Source: Torreya grandis (taxonomy: Eukaryota; Streptophyta; Pinopsida; Cupressales; Taxaceae). Taken from it: a stretch of DNA of 64,000 nt. Under the pieces are notes generated by a model that made no database searches, was not told where the DNA came from, and worked only from the letters and a program-made list of their open reading frames with translations. How positions within the stretch are numbered: the stretch's first letter is position 1; each line of letters starts with the position of its first letter. The stretch spans positions 2,447,501 to 2,511,500 of the forward strand of contig JARHVA010002425.1 in assembly GCA_037957365.1 (NCBI GenBank). Reading direction: 5' to 3'. This document shows positions 22,400 to 33,175 of the stretch, one piece after another. Both the position numbers and the translations under genes were made by a program.

Positions 22400-22920
22400 C
22401 AGTTGATGTCTCAGACTTGATTTCCCACTGGATATGTAAGTAGTAGTATTAAAAGCCATATTAACATTAATGTCTTAAGAGGCCTCAATACCCATGACTA
22501 TCATGTCATAATCAAGAATATTTTACCTATTTTGGTAAATATATCAAGTTTGGCAAAGGGGCCACGATTGTCAATTATAAGGTTGGGCCTAATATTAAAG
22601 AGAATGAGTTTACATGTATTATATCCTTTGAACTTTGATAGTTTGAGGGAGGAGGTTGTTGAAGTCCTTTGTCTATTGGAAAAATAATTTCCACCAATAA
22701 TCTTTAACATTTTAATGCATCTTTTGATACATCTAGAATATGAACTAGAGCATTATGGCCCGGTAAGAACAAGATGAATGTTTCCTATAGAATTATATAT
22801 GAAGGTTTTGAAAAAAATTATTTGTACTATGGCAAAACCAAAAAGCAACATGTCTGAGAGATATTTAATGCAAGAGGCCATGTGATTTTGCACAAAATAT
22901 ATTAAAGATTTTTAAAATGT
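22400..22920 (+). pseudogene. CACTA DUF4218 domain
   Basis: The frame from 22479 reads GLNTHDYHVIIKNILPILVN, then AKGPRLSIIRLGLILKRMSL, LREEVVEVLCLLEK, a stop, FPPIIFNILMHLLIHLEYEL and GPVRTR, then FPIELYMKVLKK. This is DUF4218 (PF13960), always paired with TNP2 in plant CACTA transposases. The minus-strand frame 22710-22501 is its shadow. Confidence 0.88.
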
Positions 22921-23199
22921 CAATCAATATGTACGAGATGATGACAAAGATGAGATAGTTGTAGTTAAAGTATTATAAGGCAATGGATGTCACTTCAAGC
23001 TATCACATTAAGAAAGAAGTGAGATACATGCTTATATTCTTCAAAGCACATGTTCATTTGATAAGTGACATAGGTAAAAAAATTACACAATGACTTATTT
23101 ACTAAATTGCATTTACAAATTTATATTATTAATATTACTATTTATACATTAATATTATATGTATAAAATATGAAGAAGAGAATCAAAATTGGATGTAAC

Positions 23200-23830
23200 A
23201 TCGACCTCAAAATCACAGACATCATGATTTGATTAGAGGTGATTCTTTTCCAAAATTTGAAGAATGGATTGCTAATGCCGTCAATGATGCAAAAGAATAA
23301 GGTCAAGATATAAAAATAGAGGAAAGTGAGATTTCACAATATACACATTTATGGGCTATGCATTTTAGTGGAATGTGGGCCTATGGTAGTCATTTAAGAG
23401 TGGAAGAAAAAGACAAAGGAAAGAAAAATTATGATTGTGTTGTTAGTGCTAAATTTCTTCTTGAAACTGAGAATAAATTTTATGTTGGATTCATCCAAGA
23501 AATTATTCAAGTGGATTTTGGTGAAAATAGTCCAATATTATTAAAATGTAAGTGGATCTGACCATCTGTATTATAATTTGATGAGTATGGATTTATATGC
23601 ATAAATACCAGATAATTTTTATCAGAGATAGATGAGCTATATGTTTCCCCTCTTCAAATGAACCAATAATTTCTAATTGATGATGTAAGAAGCCCAGGAT
23701 GGATGTGTCTTTCAAATAAAGTCTCATTCTAAATGAAAGATCATGGAAGTTATCTATATAATCCCTGATGGGCAATATGTTAATTTACAAGAAACATTCG
23801 AATAAGTGGATGAAGATGATTATGGAGTGT
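23200..23830 (+). pseudogene. CACTA DUF4216 domain
   Basis: The open frame 23358-23561 contains KNYDCVVSAKFLLETENKFY and VGFIQEIIQVDFGENSPILL followed by KCKWI, the DUF4216 (PF13952) core YG-I-EIIE-DY-VLFKC-W. Later frames read DDVRSPGWMCLSNK, matching the DP-P-W block that closes the domain. The reading ends in an acidic tail near 23940 (EEENQADADRSD). C-terminal end of the transposase gene. Confidence 0.78.
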
Positions 23831-24189
23831 TTGAAGAAGATATTTTGATTACCAATGAAGAGATTGGGAGAGAGAATGCATTGCATGTCACAGATGAGGA
23901 TGAGGAAGAAAATCAAGCAGATGCAGATAGGAGTGATTAGGATTCATAAGTGTCAATATCTAGTTGAAACAAGGGATATTCATGTTGATAGTCTGATACC
24001 TATAATTGTAAACACCTTCTTGGTTTTTGACTACAAATTATTTTTAATCTATAAAATGAATTCTATTTTAAGTTTTTATTTGTAGTTATTAGCAGATTAG
24101 AAAGTCAATAGTTATCAACTTATGAACTCAATAAATTTTTACTGATTCAAGTTGTTGACTTATACGTTATTATTTATTTGGAAATTAGG

Positions 24190-25810
24190 AAATGAGGAAA
24201 AGTATTGTAAGGCAAAAATTAGTCAATGATAGTGATCATAATGCTGAAATTTCATCGATAGATTATGAGTGATTTTGTAGAGAAAAAGTGGCAAAGAATA
24301 ATGAATATTTATTGTGTCTCGGTTTGACAAATAGACAAGTTGTAAATCTACTAAGTAGTATATTATTTGTTTAATAGTGCTTAATGAAATTCTATAGGCA
24401 ATAACTTTATGTATATAAGACATAATATGATATATTTTTTGTTCTATAGGCAAGAAAAAGAGTGCAAAGAAATGTGGAGAAAAAACAAAAGAAAAGATAA
24501 GATACATTACTTCCATCTTGTAGAAGCTAACACATTTGTGATTCAACAAATACAGTTGGTGAAAAAAATAATTGTGATGATGTACAACCTGATATAGCAT
24601 ATGGTGATGTGTAGCATGATATAGCACATGGTTATGTGAATCCTGATATAACACATGGTGATGTTCAATGTCGTGATGTTCTCTTAGCACAAAGTCTAAG
24701 AGAGATTATTGAAAAATATCAGAGCAAAGGAATAATAGGTCTGTAGATTATTTATTCAACATTAAAGGATGTGTTTGAAGTGAAATCTATGGACATTGGT
24801 ACTGATCTACCTACTCATGACACACCTAATGTGGCCAAGGATCATGAATTTATAGTTAATGAAAGTCATGAGAGAGACTGCTTGCATGTGTTGTGCCTCA
24901 GAGTGCACTTGTTGTATCTAGAAAATTTGATGGAACTAGTGGATCAACCAGAAATACTTGTAGTGATTTAATAAAATATGTATCTAATTTTATCGAAAGA
25001 CAAAGATTCAGTAAATATGTTTACAAATCTAAAGAGAGGAATGCAAAAGAAATAAAATTAGAAGGAAAGAATCATTCTTGGTTGAGGTATCAAGAAATGG
25101 TGATCCCATTGGACCAAATACTACAAAGTGGGCCTTCGAGTTGGGTGTAAGATGTAAGGCCCATTTGGATATTTTCAAATCAAGTTTTATAGAGCAAGTT
25201 CCATGAACTATAGAAAATATTATAAAAAAAATAGAAAATTCTTTGAGACTAGTGGTGGACAAATCTCTAGAAAATATTACAAGTAAAAGATGAGAATTTT
25301 GATGAACAATTTTAAATACAATTACAAAAAAGTAATCATAGAGTGAAAATAGAGGTTAGATTCCACTCTATCTACCAAATAGTGAGAGGCATTGAAACAA
25401 AGTATGCATTTTGAAGAATATTTGGCAAATAGTAACAAAGGTAAGAGATCAAGAGATAATGTGAGGGCTAGATATACATTTGGCTGAGGCAGGTTGTAGG
25501 CCAAAATGGAAAAATTTATAGTAAGTGTATGGATTTTTGGTTCAATTTACATTGTGTTATTTATTTCAGTTTTTTATTGAATTGACTATATATTGAAATT
25601 GACATTGTATTTTAGGTGAAAAATAGTAATAGAGAAGTAGGTGTAGAATATATTATCAATTATATGGCAACACTAGATCAACCTAGTAAATCTAAGAGTT
25701 GGATGAAATGGAAAAATAGTTCATCAGCAGAAATTTCACATCCATGTATTAAATGCCTAGTAAGAGCCTCTCTAGATCATGTTAGCTCAAATGAAGGGTA
25801 CCAATAGGTA
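24190..25810 (+). pseudogene. CACTA second gene, Transposase_24-like
   Basis: Several frames in plus sense. At 24588-24668 there are three 27-bp units encoding nine-residue repeats (PDIAYGDV, HDIAHGYVN, PDITHGDVQ). Then SALVVSRKFDGTSGSTRNTC and, after a frame change, NGDPIGPNTTKWAFELGVRC followed by KAHLDIFKSSFIEQVP, similar to the GPN/GPY-AK-x-x-E-G-x-x-R segment of plant transposase proteins (PF03004). The frame 25616-25807 reads EVGVEYIINYMATLDQPSKS and may be the tail. Position beside the TNP2 gene fits the second CACTA gene, thought to help end binding. Assignment moderate. Confidence 0.5.
24588..24668 (+). repeat. Three 27-bp in-frame repeats
   Basis: Units start at 24588, 24615 and 24642, each CCTGATATARCAYATGGTGA-like. 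Because 27 is nine codons they encode a short peptide repeat within the second CACTA gene. Confidence 0.85.
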
Positions 25811-26047
25811 ATGAGTTGCATATTCAGTCTCACTCAACAATTTTCATAGTTGGTTGCCTTCATTAACCCTATAATTTCTACATGGAATGAGCATAAATTC
25901 ATGGATTCAGATGAGGTAAGAGGCTCTATTGATGTCATTTATTATTGGTTATCAATTAAATATACAAATGCCTCTTATATTTAGATTATTTAAATTTGAG
26001 CATAGAACCAACCTAGTTTCTTTATTGTTGGAGTGATCCAAAACATG

Positions 26048-26640
26048 TTCTTTGGATAAATTTATAGCTTGCATTCTTTACTTGACTATTGAATGATTTG
26101 TATATTTTTTTCATGATGGTTAAACCACATGCAAAGCAATTTTATCAAAGTAATAAGAAAACAAAAATGCATTCATGATGTCAATAGAGTTGCTGATATT
26201 GATAGTGATCATGATGAATTGGACAAGAATGTGCAGCACAATCATCATAGTTGTACTGAGTTAGTTAAGGTAATATAATAGTTTTTAGTTATTTGTCTTA
26301 ATGTTTTGTCATTATTCATGCTTAAAATGTGCTTTTAGACAAAAAATTATAGCTTTTGAATTCTTTAAGTTGTAAGTTAATCTATCCCAATGTTTTGTTA
26401 TTCTTCTTTTGGACAAAAATTTATAGCTTTTGCATTCTTTACTTGAATTATATTAATTTTTTCATTATGATTAAAAAACATGTAGAGAAATTATATGAAA
26501 GCAGAATGAAAATAAAAAAGGCCCTATCAATAGAGTTCTCTAAAAAATTGTACAACTTCATGTCAATGTTGATAGTGATAATTATGATGAACTTGACAAG
26601 CATGCGAATGATATTCATAGTATAAATATTCATGTTGATC
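26048..26640 (+). repeat. Direct duplications near the CACTA right side
   Basis: A segment with GGACAAAAATTTATAGCTTT and TGCATTCTTTACTTGA occurs three times (about 26048, 26334 and 26408). After the first and third copies the sequence continues alike through TCATGATGGTTAAA-CATG and GATAGTGATCATGATGAA-TTGACAAG, so about 200 bp is duplicated with an offset near 355 bp, and a partial third copy lies between. Confidence 0.75.
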
Positions 26641-26714
26641 TCGACGTGAATACTATAAAACCACATGCAAGTAAGTACTATTCAAGTTTTGGACTTTTTA
26701 TAAAAGAGAATTTA

Positions 26715-26970
26715 GCTTCTCATTTGGAGTCTTCCTTGTTCTTATAGCATTTATGAGAATAGCTGAGTTGCCTTCAATTTACACTTTCTTAGATCTAATA
26801 ATTTTACATAGAAACAACCCATGCAATAAAGCCTTGAAATTGGATTTATTATTAGTGCCTTCTAAAAGTGATTTAGCAAAAGTGACTAATGTTATTTCTT
26901 GTAAATCCCTAATTATACATCCTACCCCTGAATCCCTCAGATTACCTCTTTTTTATCCATGAAAATTTAA
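26715..26970 (-). pseudogene. L1 RNase H domain
   Basis: Reads RGNLRDSGVGCIIRDLQEIT then FAKSLLEGTNNKSNFKALLH and GLFLCKIIRSKKV, matching the plant L1 RVT_3-type RNase H pattern (RGNPGPSG-GG-IRD, EGTNN-AE, AL-EG). The acidic residue expected at NNxAE is Asn-Lys-Ser-Asn here, so a catalytic position is lost. Confidence 0.75.
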
Positions 26971-27149
26971 CTTTACCCATCCTATTGGCAGCTCTCTCCA
27001 AATTACTTATTTACATTATTCTTTTCTATTCTAGCCCTCTGAGCTAGAATAGGGGGAATTATCAAATCACCCCATTAGAGCCTCATACTAGCATCCCAAT
27101 ATAAAAAATTGCCTCTTTTAACCTAATAGAGTGTTATTTGTTGTTAACT

Positions 27150-27750
27150 ATTTCCACAATACTTGCTTCAATCTTATTTTGGAACAATCTTTTATTGTGT
27201 TCCTTCCAGAGTTCCCAGATTATAATTTTGGGACTTATCAACCATAAACAATGATAAGTAAAATGTCTTTTGATATTGGCTCAATATTGAAATAAAGTCA
27301 TTACATCATTGGTAAGGGCACTCTTCCATCCTAGCTTCATACATAACCACCTCCAACATTCAAAAGAGAATTGATAGACAAGAATAAAGTGATCCACTAT
27401 TTCCTCTTGGGCTTTACATAAAGGACATTGAGAAGGACCACGAAAACCCATCTTCCTAAATCTTTTAGTAGTTAGAATCCTTTACTTTAGAGCTGCACAA
27501 GTGAATAATCTTGACTTAGGAATTCTAAACTTATTCTATCTATATTGAAGAGGGATGATGCTCATCATACCTCCTTTTGTCTTTAATATAATTACATAGC
27601 CTACCTTAGTCTTTGAACCACACCAAATAATGGAGTCCTCTCCTTGTCTAAAAACTAATGTTCTTTTCTTTAGTTCATAGTTGAGACTATCCACCTCTTT
27701 GGGGTTAAAATTGAATATTGAAAATCCCTCCATTTCCAACCTACACCTCC
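27150..27750 (-). pseudogene. L1 zinc-binding region (zf-RVT)
   Basis: The frame 27739-27536 ends with GEDSIIWCGSKTKVGYVIIL, the W-G-S-G-x-YSVK block. It continues as IPKSRLFTCAALK, stop, RILTTKRFRKMGFRGPSQCP, LCKAQEEIVDHFILVYQFSF and ECWRWLCMKLGW, the CxLC-x-x-E-x-x-DH zf-RVT (PF13966) motif. Then LWLISPKIIIWELWKEHNKR closes the domain. Cys and His positions of the CPLC...DH part are kept. Confidence 0.85.
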
Positions 27751-27759
27751 TTCTACTAG

Positions 27760-28720
27760 ATCTAGAATTATGTAATCTTTAACCTTGGTCCCCCAAAGCC
27801 TAGAGAGGGTTTCCTTGATATGAGAAATGTCTAGAATGTCATCCAATTTTGGATATCCTACCCAAGAATTAGACCAAAATTTAGCTTTATTACCATCATG
27901 AACATCCCATGATATTAAATCTATGATGACTGATTTTCAATTATTCATGAAGTTCCATATCCTCGATCCTTTTAGGGTGTTTGTGACTGTCAAAATCCCT
28001 TCAGAAGAGACATTGCCCAAATATTTCCTATTCAAAATCTAGGTGTATTTACTGTGGATTCCTTATGTATCCTCTAAATTAGTTTGGCTCCTAATAAATT
28101 AATGTGAGTTGCCTAATTTCTCAAGCCAACCCCACCTTCTTGTTTTGATCTACAAAGCCTGTCCCAAGCCACAAGAGTTATCTTGTCCTCCTTTGTGCCT
28201 TGCCAAATTTTTTATTGCATGAGTTGATCAAGTTTGTTTACTACCCCATTCAGAAGAACCAAACAAGATATGATGTAGATTGGCATGGTTGAGATAACCA
28301 CTTTGATCATTGTCAATCTCCTAGCCCATGAGATCCATTTTCCTTTATAGGAAGTAATTTTATCCCACATATTTTGGATCAAACTATCCCAAAAGGTTGA
28401 GGATCTTAGGCCTTTAGTTAGGGGTTATGCTCATAGGGAAACACTCCCTATTATTGGGATCTATCTTATGCTATAACCCTTATTTCTTATGGCCAATTTC
28501 AATTGCATTTTATCTTGTTAAAATATTCTACCTTTGACTCACTTCAACTCTACCATATCCTAAATTTCCATCAACACCTTGGAATCCCCTTTCCTTAGGT
28601 CATCATTTTCTTCTTAAAAAACCTAGAATTAGTTTGAATTTCCTCTGCAAATTTGTATGTGACCGTCACCCTCCTCTATTTTTAAAATATAATGCATTTT
28701 TTTTAGACATTTATTGATAA
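27760..28720 (-). pseudogene. L1 reverse transcriptase, C-terminal end
   Basis: Reads PLTKGLRSSTFWDSLIQNMW, DKITSYKGKWISWARRLTMI, KVVISTMPIYIISCLVLLNG and, further on, KITLVAWDRLCRSKQEGGVG, LRN. These match the L1 thumb and connection blocks around WLS-AGR-TLIKSVL-S-P-Y and W-CPKE-GG-GLR. Then AKFWSNSWVGYPKLDD. Upstream of about 28600 the match fades. Confidence 0.82.
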
Positions 28721-28975
28721 ACTCCAAGAAGGGGATAAATTCTAGGTGTTGGATCCATTTAATGGTTTTGTTGTGGGCATAGGGCAGAGTCACTCACTAT
28801 CTATTATAAATGGAGTCAAATTAAAAGGAATAGGAGATGTAAATTTAAATATTTTAAAGGTCACAAGTAACATACCCCTTACTTATGAAGACAAAATAGA
28901 TGGAGTTATCTATTTGAAAGAGAAAGAAGGGACCTTCACATGGTGTCCACTAAAATATTTGAAAAAAATGACATA
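28721..28975. other. Junction zone between L1 and gypsy element G1
   Basis: A plus-strand frame (28746-28976) matches nothing I know. The minus strand may be a decayed stretch downstream of the G1 RNase H. No integrase of G1 is visible here. Confidence 0.35.
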
Positions 28976-28989
28976 GTTGATGGAGGTAA

Positions 28990-29500
28990 TCCATGAGTTG
29001 CTTGCACCATAATTCATGTGGGTTGTGTGTTACATTGCTTATAAAAAGGATGTTAGTTAATACATATGAGGGAAATGTTAGGTGATGTATAATGACATAT
29101 ATTTTTGAGGAAGAGGGTATGTGTGAAGTAAGATAAGCCATTGTGTCAGCAAACTTGTTTGTAGATCAAGAAATAATTTGCAACAGGTAGGATTCAAATG
29201 ATTCTAATAGCATATCTACATGATGTTTATATCATTATAGAATTTCATTTTACATAGGTAATAGTCTTACCCTAATTAACCACTAGTTGAGAGTCACCAA
29301 AAATGGTTATTTATTTGACACCTAAGAAAATAGCCATTTGAAGCCCTAAGTTCAAAGCTTCATATTCAAACATATTGTTAGTACATTCAAAATCTAGTTC
29401 AAATGACAAAGGCATAGGATCACCATCAAGAGGGATGAGGATGGCCCCTACACCCCCACTGTGTTGACATTTAGACCCATCAAAGAACATTATCATTTGA
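28990..29500 (-). pseudogene. Gypsy RNase H
   Basis: The frame 29496-29311 reads MIMFFDGSKCQHSGGVGAIL and FELDFECTNNMFEYEALNLG then LQMAIFLGVK, the plant gypsy RNase H start with FDGS (first catalytic Asp) and NNM-EYEAL (catalytic Glu). After a stop it goes on with ITIFGDSQLVVN (second Asp in GDSQL) and later NKFADTMAYLTSHIPS, the family's N-FADALA-LAS. The three acidic residues are visible; stops after GVK and VVN break it. Confidence 0.88.
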
Positions 29501-30960
29501 TAGGATATGTCATCAGTGGAGAGCGTTATGATACATTCATCAGGGAATTTGAGGTTTGATGGTCAGTTGTAAGGTAAAAGAGTGACAACGAATTAGTTAG
29601 AAATTATTTTCCCCTTGATAGACTTTTGTTGAATAAATTCTAAGTCAAATTAAGTAAGGAACATGAGCCACTGAACTACTTGCTGGTTATGATATGGCTT
29701 GGAATGCATGTATTTAAGGGGATCAATATGGGTGACAATTTAGGTTTTGTGATTTAAGAGATAAGGACAGAGCTTGGAAGCTAAAAATACCAACATGAGA
29801 GAAATATTTTTTATATGATTATATCAAGATTCATAATCAATAAGTGTGTGGATTATATATTAAACTACTTATTCTTGATGGTGATCATCCTAATTGCAAT
29901 CATAACACCTAGAGAATGGTTTGTTGTAGAGATGTAAAGGTAGAAAGGCTAGTTTTCCTTAGGTGGAATAAGAACTTGTGGGGAAAGGAGATACCATTTG
30001 AGTGCAACAAAAGCTTCATAGAAATCTATATTCCAACGGAAGGAGACATCTTTGTTGAAGAGATGGTGAAATGGTTGGTAATGATCTGACAACTGGGAGA
30101 TGAAGTGATGGATTGACTAAAGCTTACCTTGCAGGTTGTGGAGTTATTTGATAGTAGTAGGTGGAGGCATGTCTAGTATTGCTCAAACTTTAGTAGGGTT
30201 GCCTTCAATACCACAAAGAGAAATGATAAAACCTAAGAGCTTACCACAAAAGACACCAAAGATGCATTTCTTTAGGTTTAGACAAATGCTATATTAGAGG
30301 AGATGAGTAAATATGATTTTGAAAATCATTATGTAATCCTAGAAAATTTTAGACTTTTTGAGTAAGTTATCTATGTAGTCTTTCATAATTTTGTGTAGGA
30401 GATCATGGAAGATGTAAGTCATGACACAATGGTAGGTGGCACCAACATTTTTTAGACCGAAGGGCATGGGTAATGAAAGTTATCTTATGTTGATCCTTGA
30501 GAGAAACTAAGATTTGATTGTAACTTGAGAACTTGTCCATAAGTGATAGCATCTCATAGCCAACTATTAGATCAACAATTTGGTTGATACTTGGCAAAGG
30601 GAAGTCATCCTTTGGACAAGTGAGGTTTAGGTCATGGTAGTCAATGTAGATGCAGATTCTCCCTATCACTTTTATGATAGGAATAATATTGGAAACCCAT
30701 TGTGGGTAGTCAGTGGGTTGAATAAAGTTAACATAAAGGAGGCATTGGGGCTCTTCTTTGATAATGAGAGCAATATAAGGGTGCATTGTGTGAAGCTTCT
30801 ACTTAATAGGTTTAGCATCTCAATTGGTGACAATGTTATGGGTGATGATAGAGGGGTCAATACTAGGCATGTCATAATAACAAGTGAATGCTTTGTTATG
30901 GTCATTAATAAATGTGGCATAATTTGCTTGCTTAGAGGAATCCAAATATTGACCAATATT
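29501..30960 (-). pseudogene. Gypsy reverse transcriptase
   Basis: Runs from HDNPHVLNIGQYLDSSKQAN through YPQWVSNIIPIIKVIGRICI, YIDYHDLNLTCPKDDFPLPS and MLSLMDKFSSYNQILVSLKD (frame 30786-30403). The palm motif reads KDYIDNLLKKSK, so the YVDD/YIDD box is YIDN, with the second catalytic Asp turned to Asn (codons at 30377-30366). Then KCIFGVFCGKLLGFIISLCG and IEGNPTKV, LHNLQGKLQSIHHFIS, and the connection VTHIDPLKYMHSKPYHNQQV, QWLMFLT. Complete in outline, broken by stops and the active-site change. Confidence 0.9.
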
Positions 30961-30999
30961 AAGGACATGGGGGTTATCATGAGAAGGCAGATTGATGTC

Positions 31000-31760
31000 A
31001 ATGGTTGATTCATTTAACACAACTTATGTTTTAGATGGGAGTGATCATTGGATATAAGAATCATCTACACCCATGTATGTGAGAATAACATCATCATCTT
31101 GACATTGGATAGTTTTGATAGTTGGAAAGTCTTCATCAATCATTTAGGGATGAGTGAGAGGAAGGGACCTTGTTTCCTTACCCTAGTGATAAGTGAGGGG
31201 GCCTAAATAGATGACATGTATTGAAAAATAATTAGGAGGTATAGATACCTCTGATTTAGTAGGTGATGGTGGATGAGAGGATGGGGAAGGAGAGACTAGC
31301 TCTTCGATAATTGGTATATGATAATCTTTGGTGAGTTTAGTTTGTTCATCAAAACCCACTCTATGTCACCTCTTTACATTTTCAATGGTTTTGTTGGTGG
31401 GATATTCAATAGGCATATGAACACCCTACTCATAATGACCCAAACCAAATCCTTTCAAGGCACACCTATAAAGATAGGTGTGAGCAAAGCTAGTATTTCC
31501 TAAGAAAGAGAAGTCACAGGTAAATATTTATCGTGAAGCAGATGGATTATTGATAGCAAGAGTTTGATCGATTCCCCCATATGTGAAATTAGTTCAAAGG
31601 TTAGGGGGACCATACGAGATGATCATCCAAATATGTGGATCATAATTGGGGTGCATATGAATCTTTCCATACTCTTGTGGACTATGGAACATGTCACGTA
31701 TCAACAAGTGATATTCTCCAAGTGATAGATGCTTGAAAGTTTCCTCCATGGGGTCTTTGT
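31000..31760 (-). other. Gypsy G1 linker between protease and RT
   Basis: Low-complexity linker of the polyprotein in broken minus-strand frames. No domain recognised. It carries the reading from the protease tail (about 31768) to the RT start. Confidence 0.4.
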
Positions 31761-31767
31761 TAGGAAT

Positions 31768-32345
31768 TTATGTTACTGTTATCTGTGTAACTGGGGTAGT
31801 GGAGCTTGTGGAAGCTTCATAAGTAAAATGTAGAGGAGATGATGTATTTAATGTAATGAGAAAATAATTGGGGCTATAAGTCATATTGCATGTTTTTAAA
31901 GGAGGTGGGTCAGTGAGAATAACATACACTTGCTCATTGTGCTCAAACTTGATGTAGTGGTGCAAAGTCAAGGGCACACATGCCCTAACATGTATCCAAG
32001 GTCATCCAAGTAGTATGTTGTATTATAACTCTCCTTTTATAATGTAGAGAAGCTTAATAGTTATGTAGGGACCTACATAGATATGTAAGACAATAGTGCC
32101 CATCATAGTAACTATGATATCATTAAAAGTGTGAAGCACCACGTCAGTTTGAGACATGTAATTATTAGGAAGGGATAGCTATTTGTAGGCATGGGTGGAG
32201 ATAATATTAATACTAGCTTCTCCATCGATCCTAACTCTTTTTCCATGAGTTTTATCGATATATGCAGTGATAAAAAGGGTAGAATCCTAGTCTTCAGGGT
32301 ATTGAGATGGAATTTCCAAATCATTGAAAGAAATCAGGGAGATGG
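31768..32345 (-). pseudogene. Gypsy retropepsin
   Basis: Minus frame reads TAYIDKTHGKRVRIDGEASI then NIISTHAYK, stop, LSLPNNYMSQTDVVLHTFND, IIVTMMGTIVLHIYVGPYIT, YNILLG, stop, PWIHVRACVPLTLHHYIKFE. IDGEAS is the active-site Asp loop (family DGGAS or DNGSA; GAT-GGA at 32226-32221), and YNILLGRPWIH is the conserved C-terminal block. Two stops replace Gln or Arg codons. Confidence 0.85.
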
Positions 32346-33175
32346 TGTTAAGAGAGTTGACCAAAGCTACAAGAGGTTTGGGATCATTAGGTTGTACCTC
32401 GACTACTTGCAAGGAACTAATCAAAGCTTGATGGTATTGGGGTGAGTTTTGGATTAACTCATATAAGGACATTTTCAAAAGGGTTTGGTGAAGTTGTTTC
32501 ACCATTAATTTTTGAATAAATTTTGAAGATGTTGGTTTTGGGACACCCAAAATGGAAATATTGGAATTTAAAGGAGGAGTCTTTTTTGAGAAGGGATGAG
32601 CCCAAGGGGCAGTGACCTTTTCCTTACCTTTATCCTTTTAATTTTATGATTGTGTGGCCACATTAACCATATTGAGCCATTATGGATGCTAGGGGTAGAA
32701 TAGTAGGAAGGTTAATGGGAGTATAAATAAAAAGAGTGTCGATATCAAAGTGTTGTCGAATGACTAGGATGCGAGATTTACAACCCTCAATATCATGTCT
32801 AGGTGAATGATGATATAGACACACTTGTTTATCATCAAACAAAGATGGATTCAATTCAAGAGGGTTGTAGGGTTTAATGGGAGAAAGGATTATTATAGAG
32901 GATTGAAACAAATTATGTATGAAAAATATCTGAGAGCCTACGAGCGGGCTAGCACTTATTATTGTAATGGGGGTGGACACATTCTTTAGTTTAGGAGTCA
33001 TGGGGGTGATTTTTTGTGGTAGCATTTTAGGTGATGGTGGAGAGATATGTTTTGTTGGAAATTTCTTTATGGTAGGTGTCACAATGTCAGATGTGAAAGT
33101 CCTACTAGGTGGTAGAGGTAGTAGTGGAGGTAACTTAGACTTTGGTTTTTCCTGGATTGATGATACCCTAACCAA
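32346..33175 (-). pseudogene. Gypsy gag C-terminal finger and pre-protease segment
   Basis: The frame 33175-32663 is Pro/Ser/Thr-rich and then has QVCLYHHSPRHDIEGCKSRI, a C-x3-H-x5-H-x5-C finger typical of plant gypsy gag ends. The frame 32550-32287 reads MSLYELIQNSPQYHQALISS and TISLISFNDLEIPSQYPED, matching the usual segment (SLYELL-SP-H--AL, ITFSD-DLP-E) ahead of the protease. This is the second such finger in the same element; the first is at about 34.5 kb. Confidence 0.75.

Larger units (their letters stand above)
18161..26700 (+). mobile_element. Large CACTA (En/Spm-like) transposon relic
   Basis: The plus strand carries, in order, a transposase-associated domain, TNP2 transposase, DUF4218, DUF4216 and a second gene with a Transposase_24-like segment, the standard content of plant CACTA elements. 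A CACTACAAGACC at 18161 is a candidate left terminus, followed by repeat-rich sequence. I could not find a matching right terminus, and the right side runs into an L1, so both borders are provisional. All coding parts carry stops. Confidence 0.7.
26715..28720 (-). mobile_element. 5'-truncated L1 LINE with RNase H
   Basis: The minus strand reads the C-terminal part of a plant L1 ORF2: end of the RT domain (28560-28080), connection, zinc-binding zf-RVT (27560-27190) and RNase H (26970-26715). The catalytic RT palm and endonuclease are absent, as expected for target-primed insertion that stops early. I see no clear poly(A) at the 3' side (low coordinate), so that end may be eroded. Many stops. 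Confidence 0.85.

Noticed and set aside
24223..24690. 155-residue His/Tyr-rich minus-strand frame
   Set aside because: Shadow of the second CACTA gene and its 27-bp repeats; the plus strand is the sense strand.
26753..26962. 69-residue plus-strand frame
   Set aside because: Antisense of the L1 RNase H domain.
30634..31008. 124-residue plus-strand frame
   Set aside because: Antisense of the gypsy RT start region on the minus strand.
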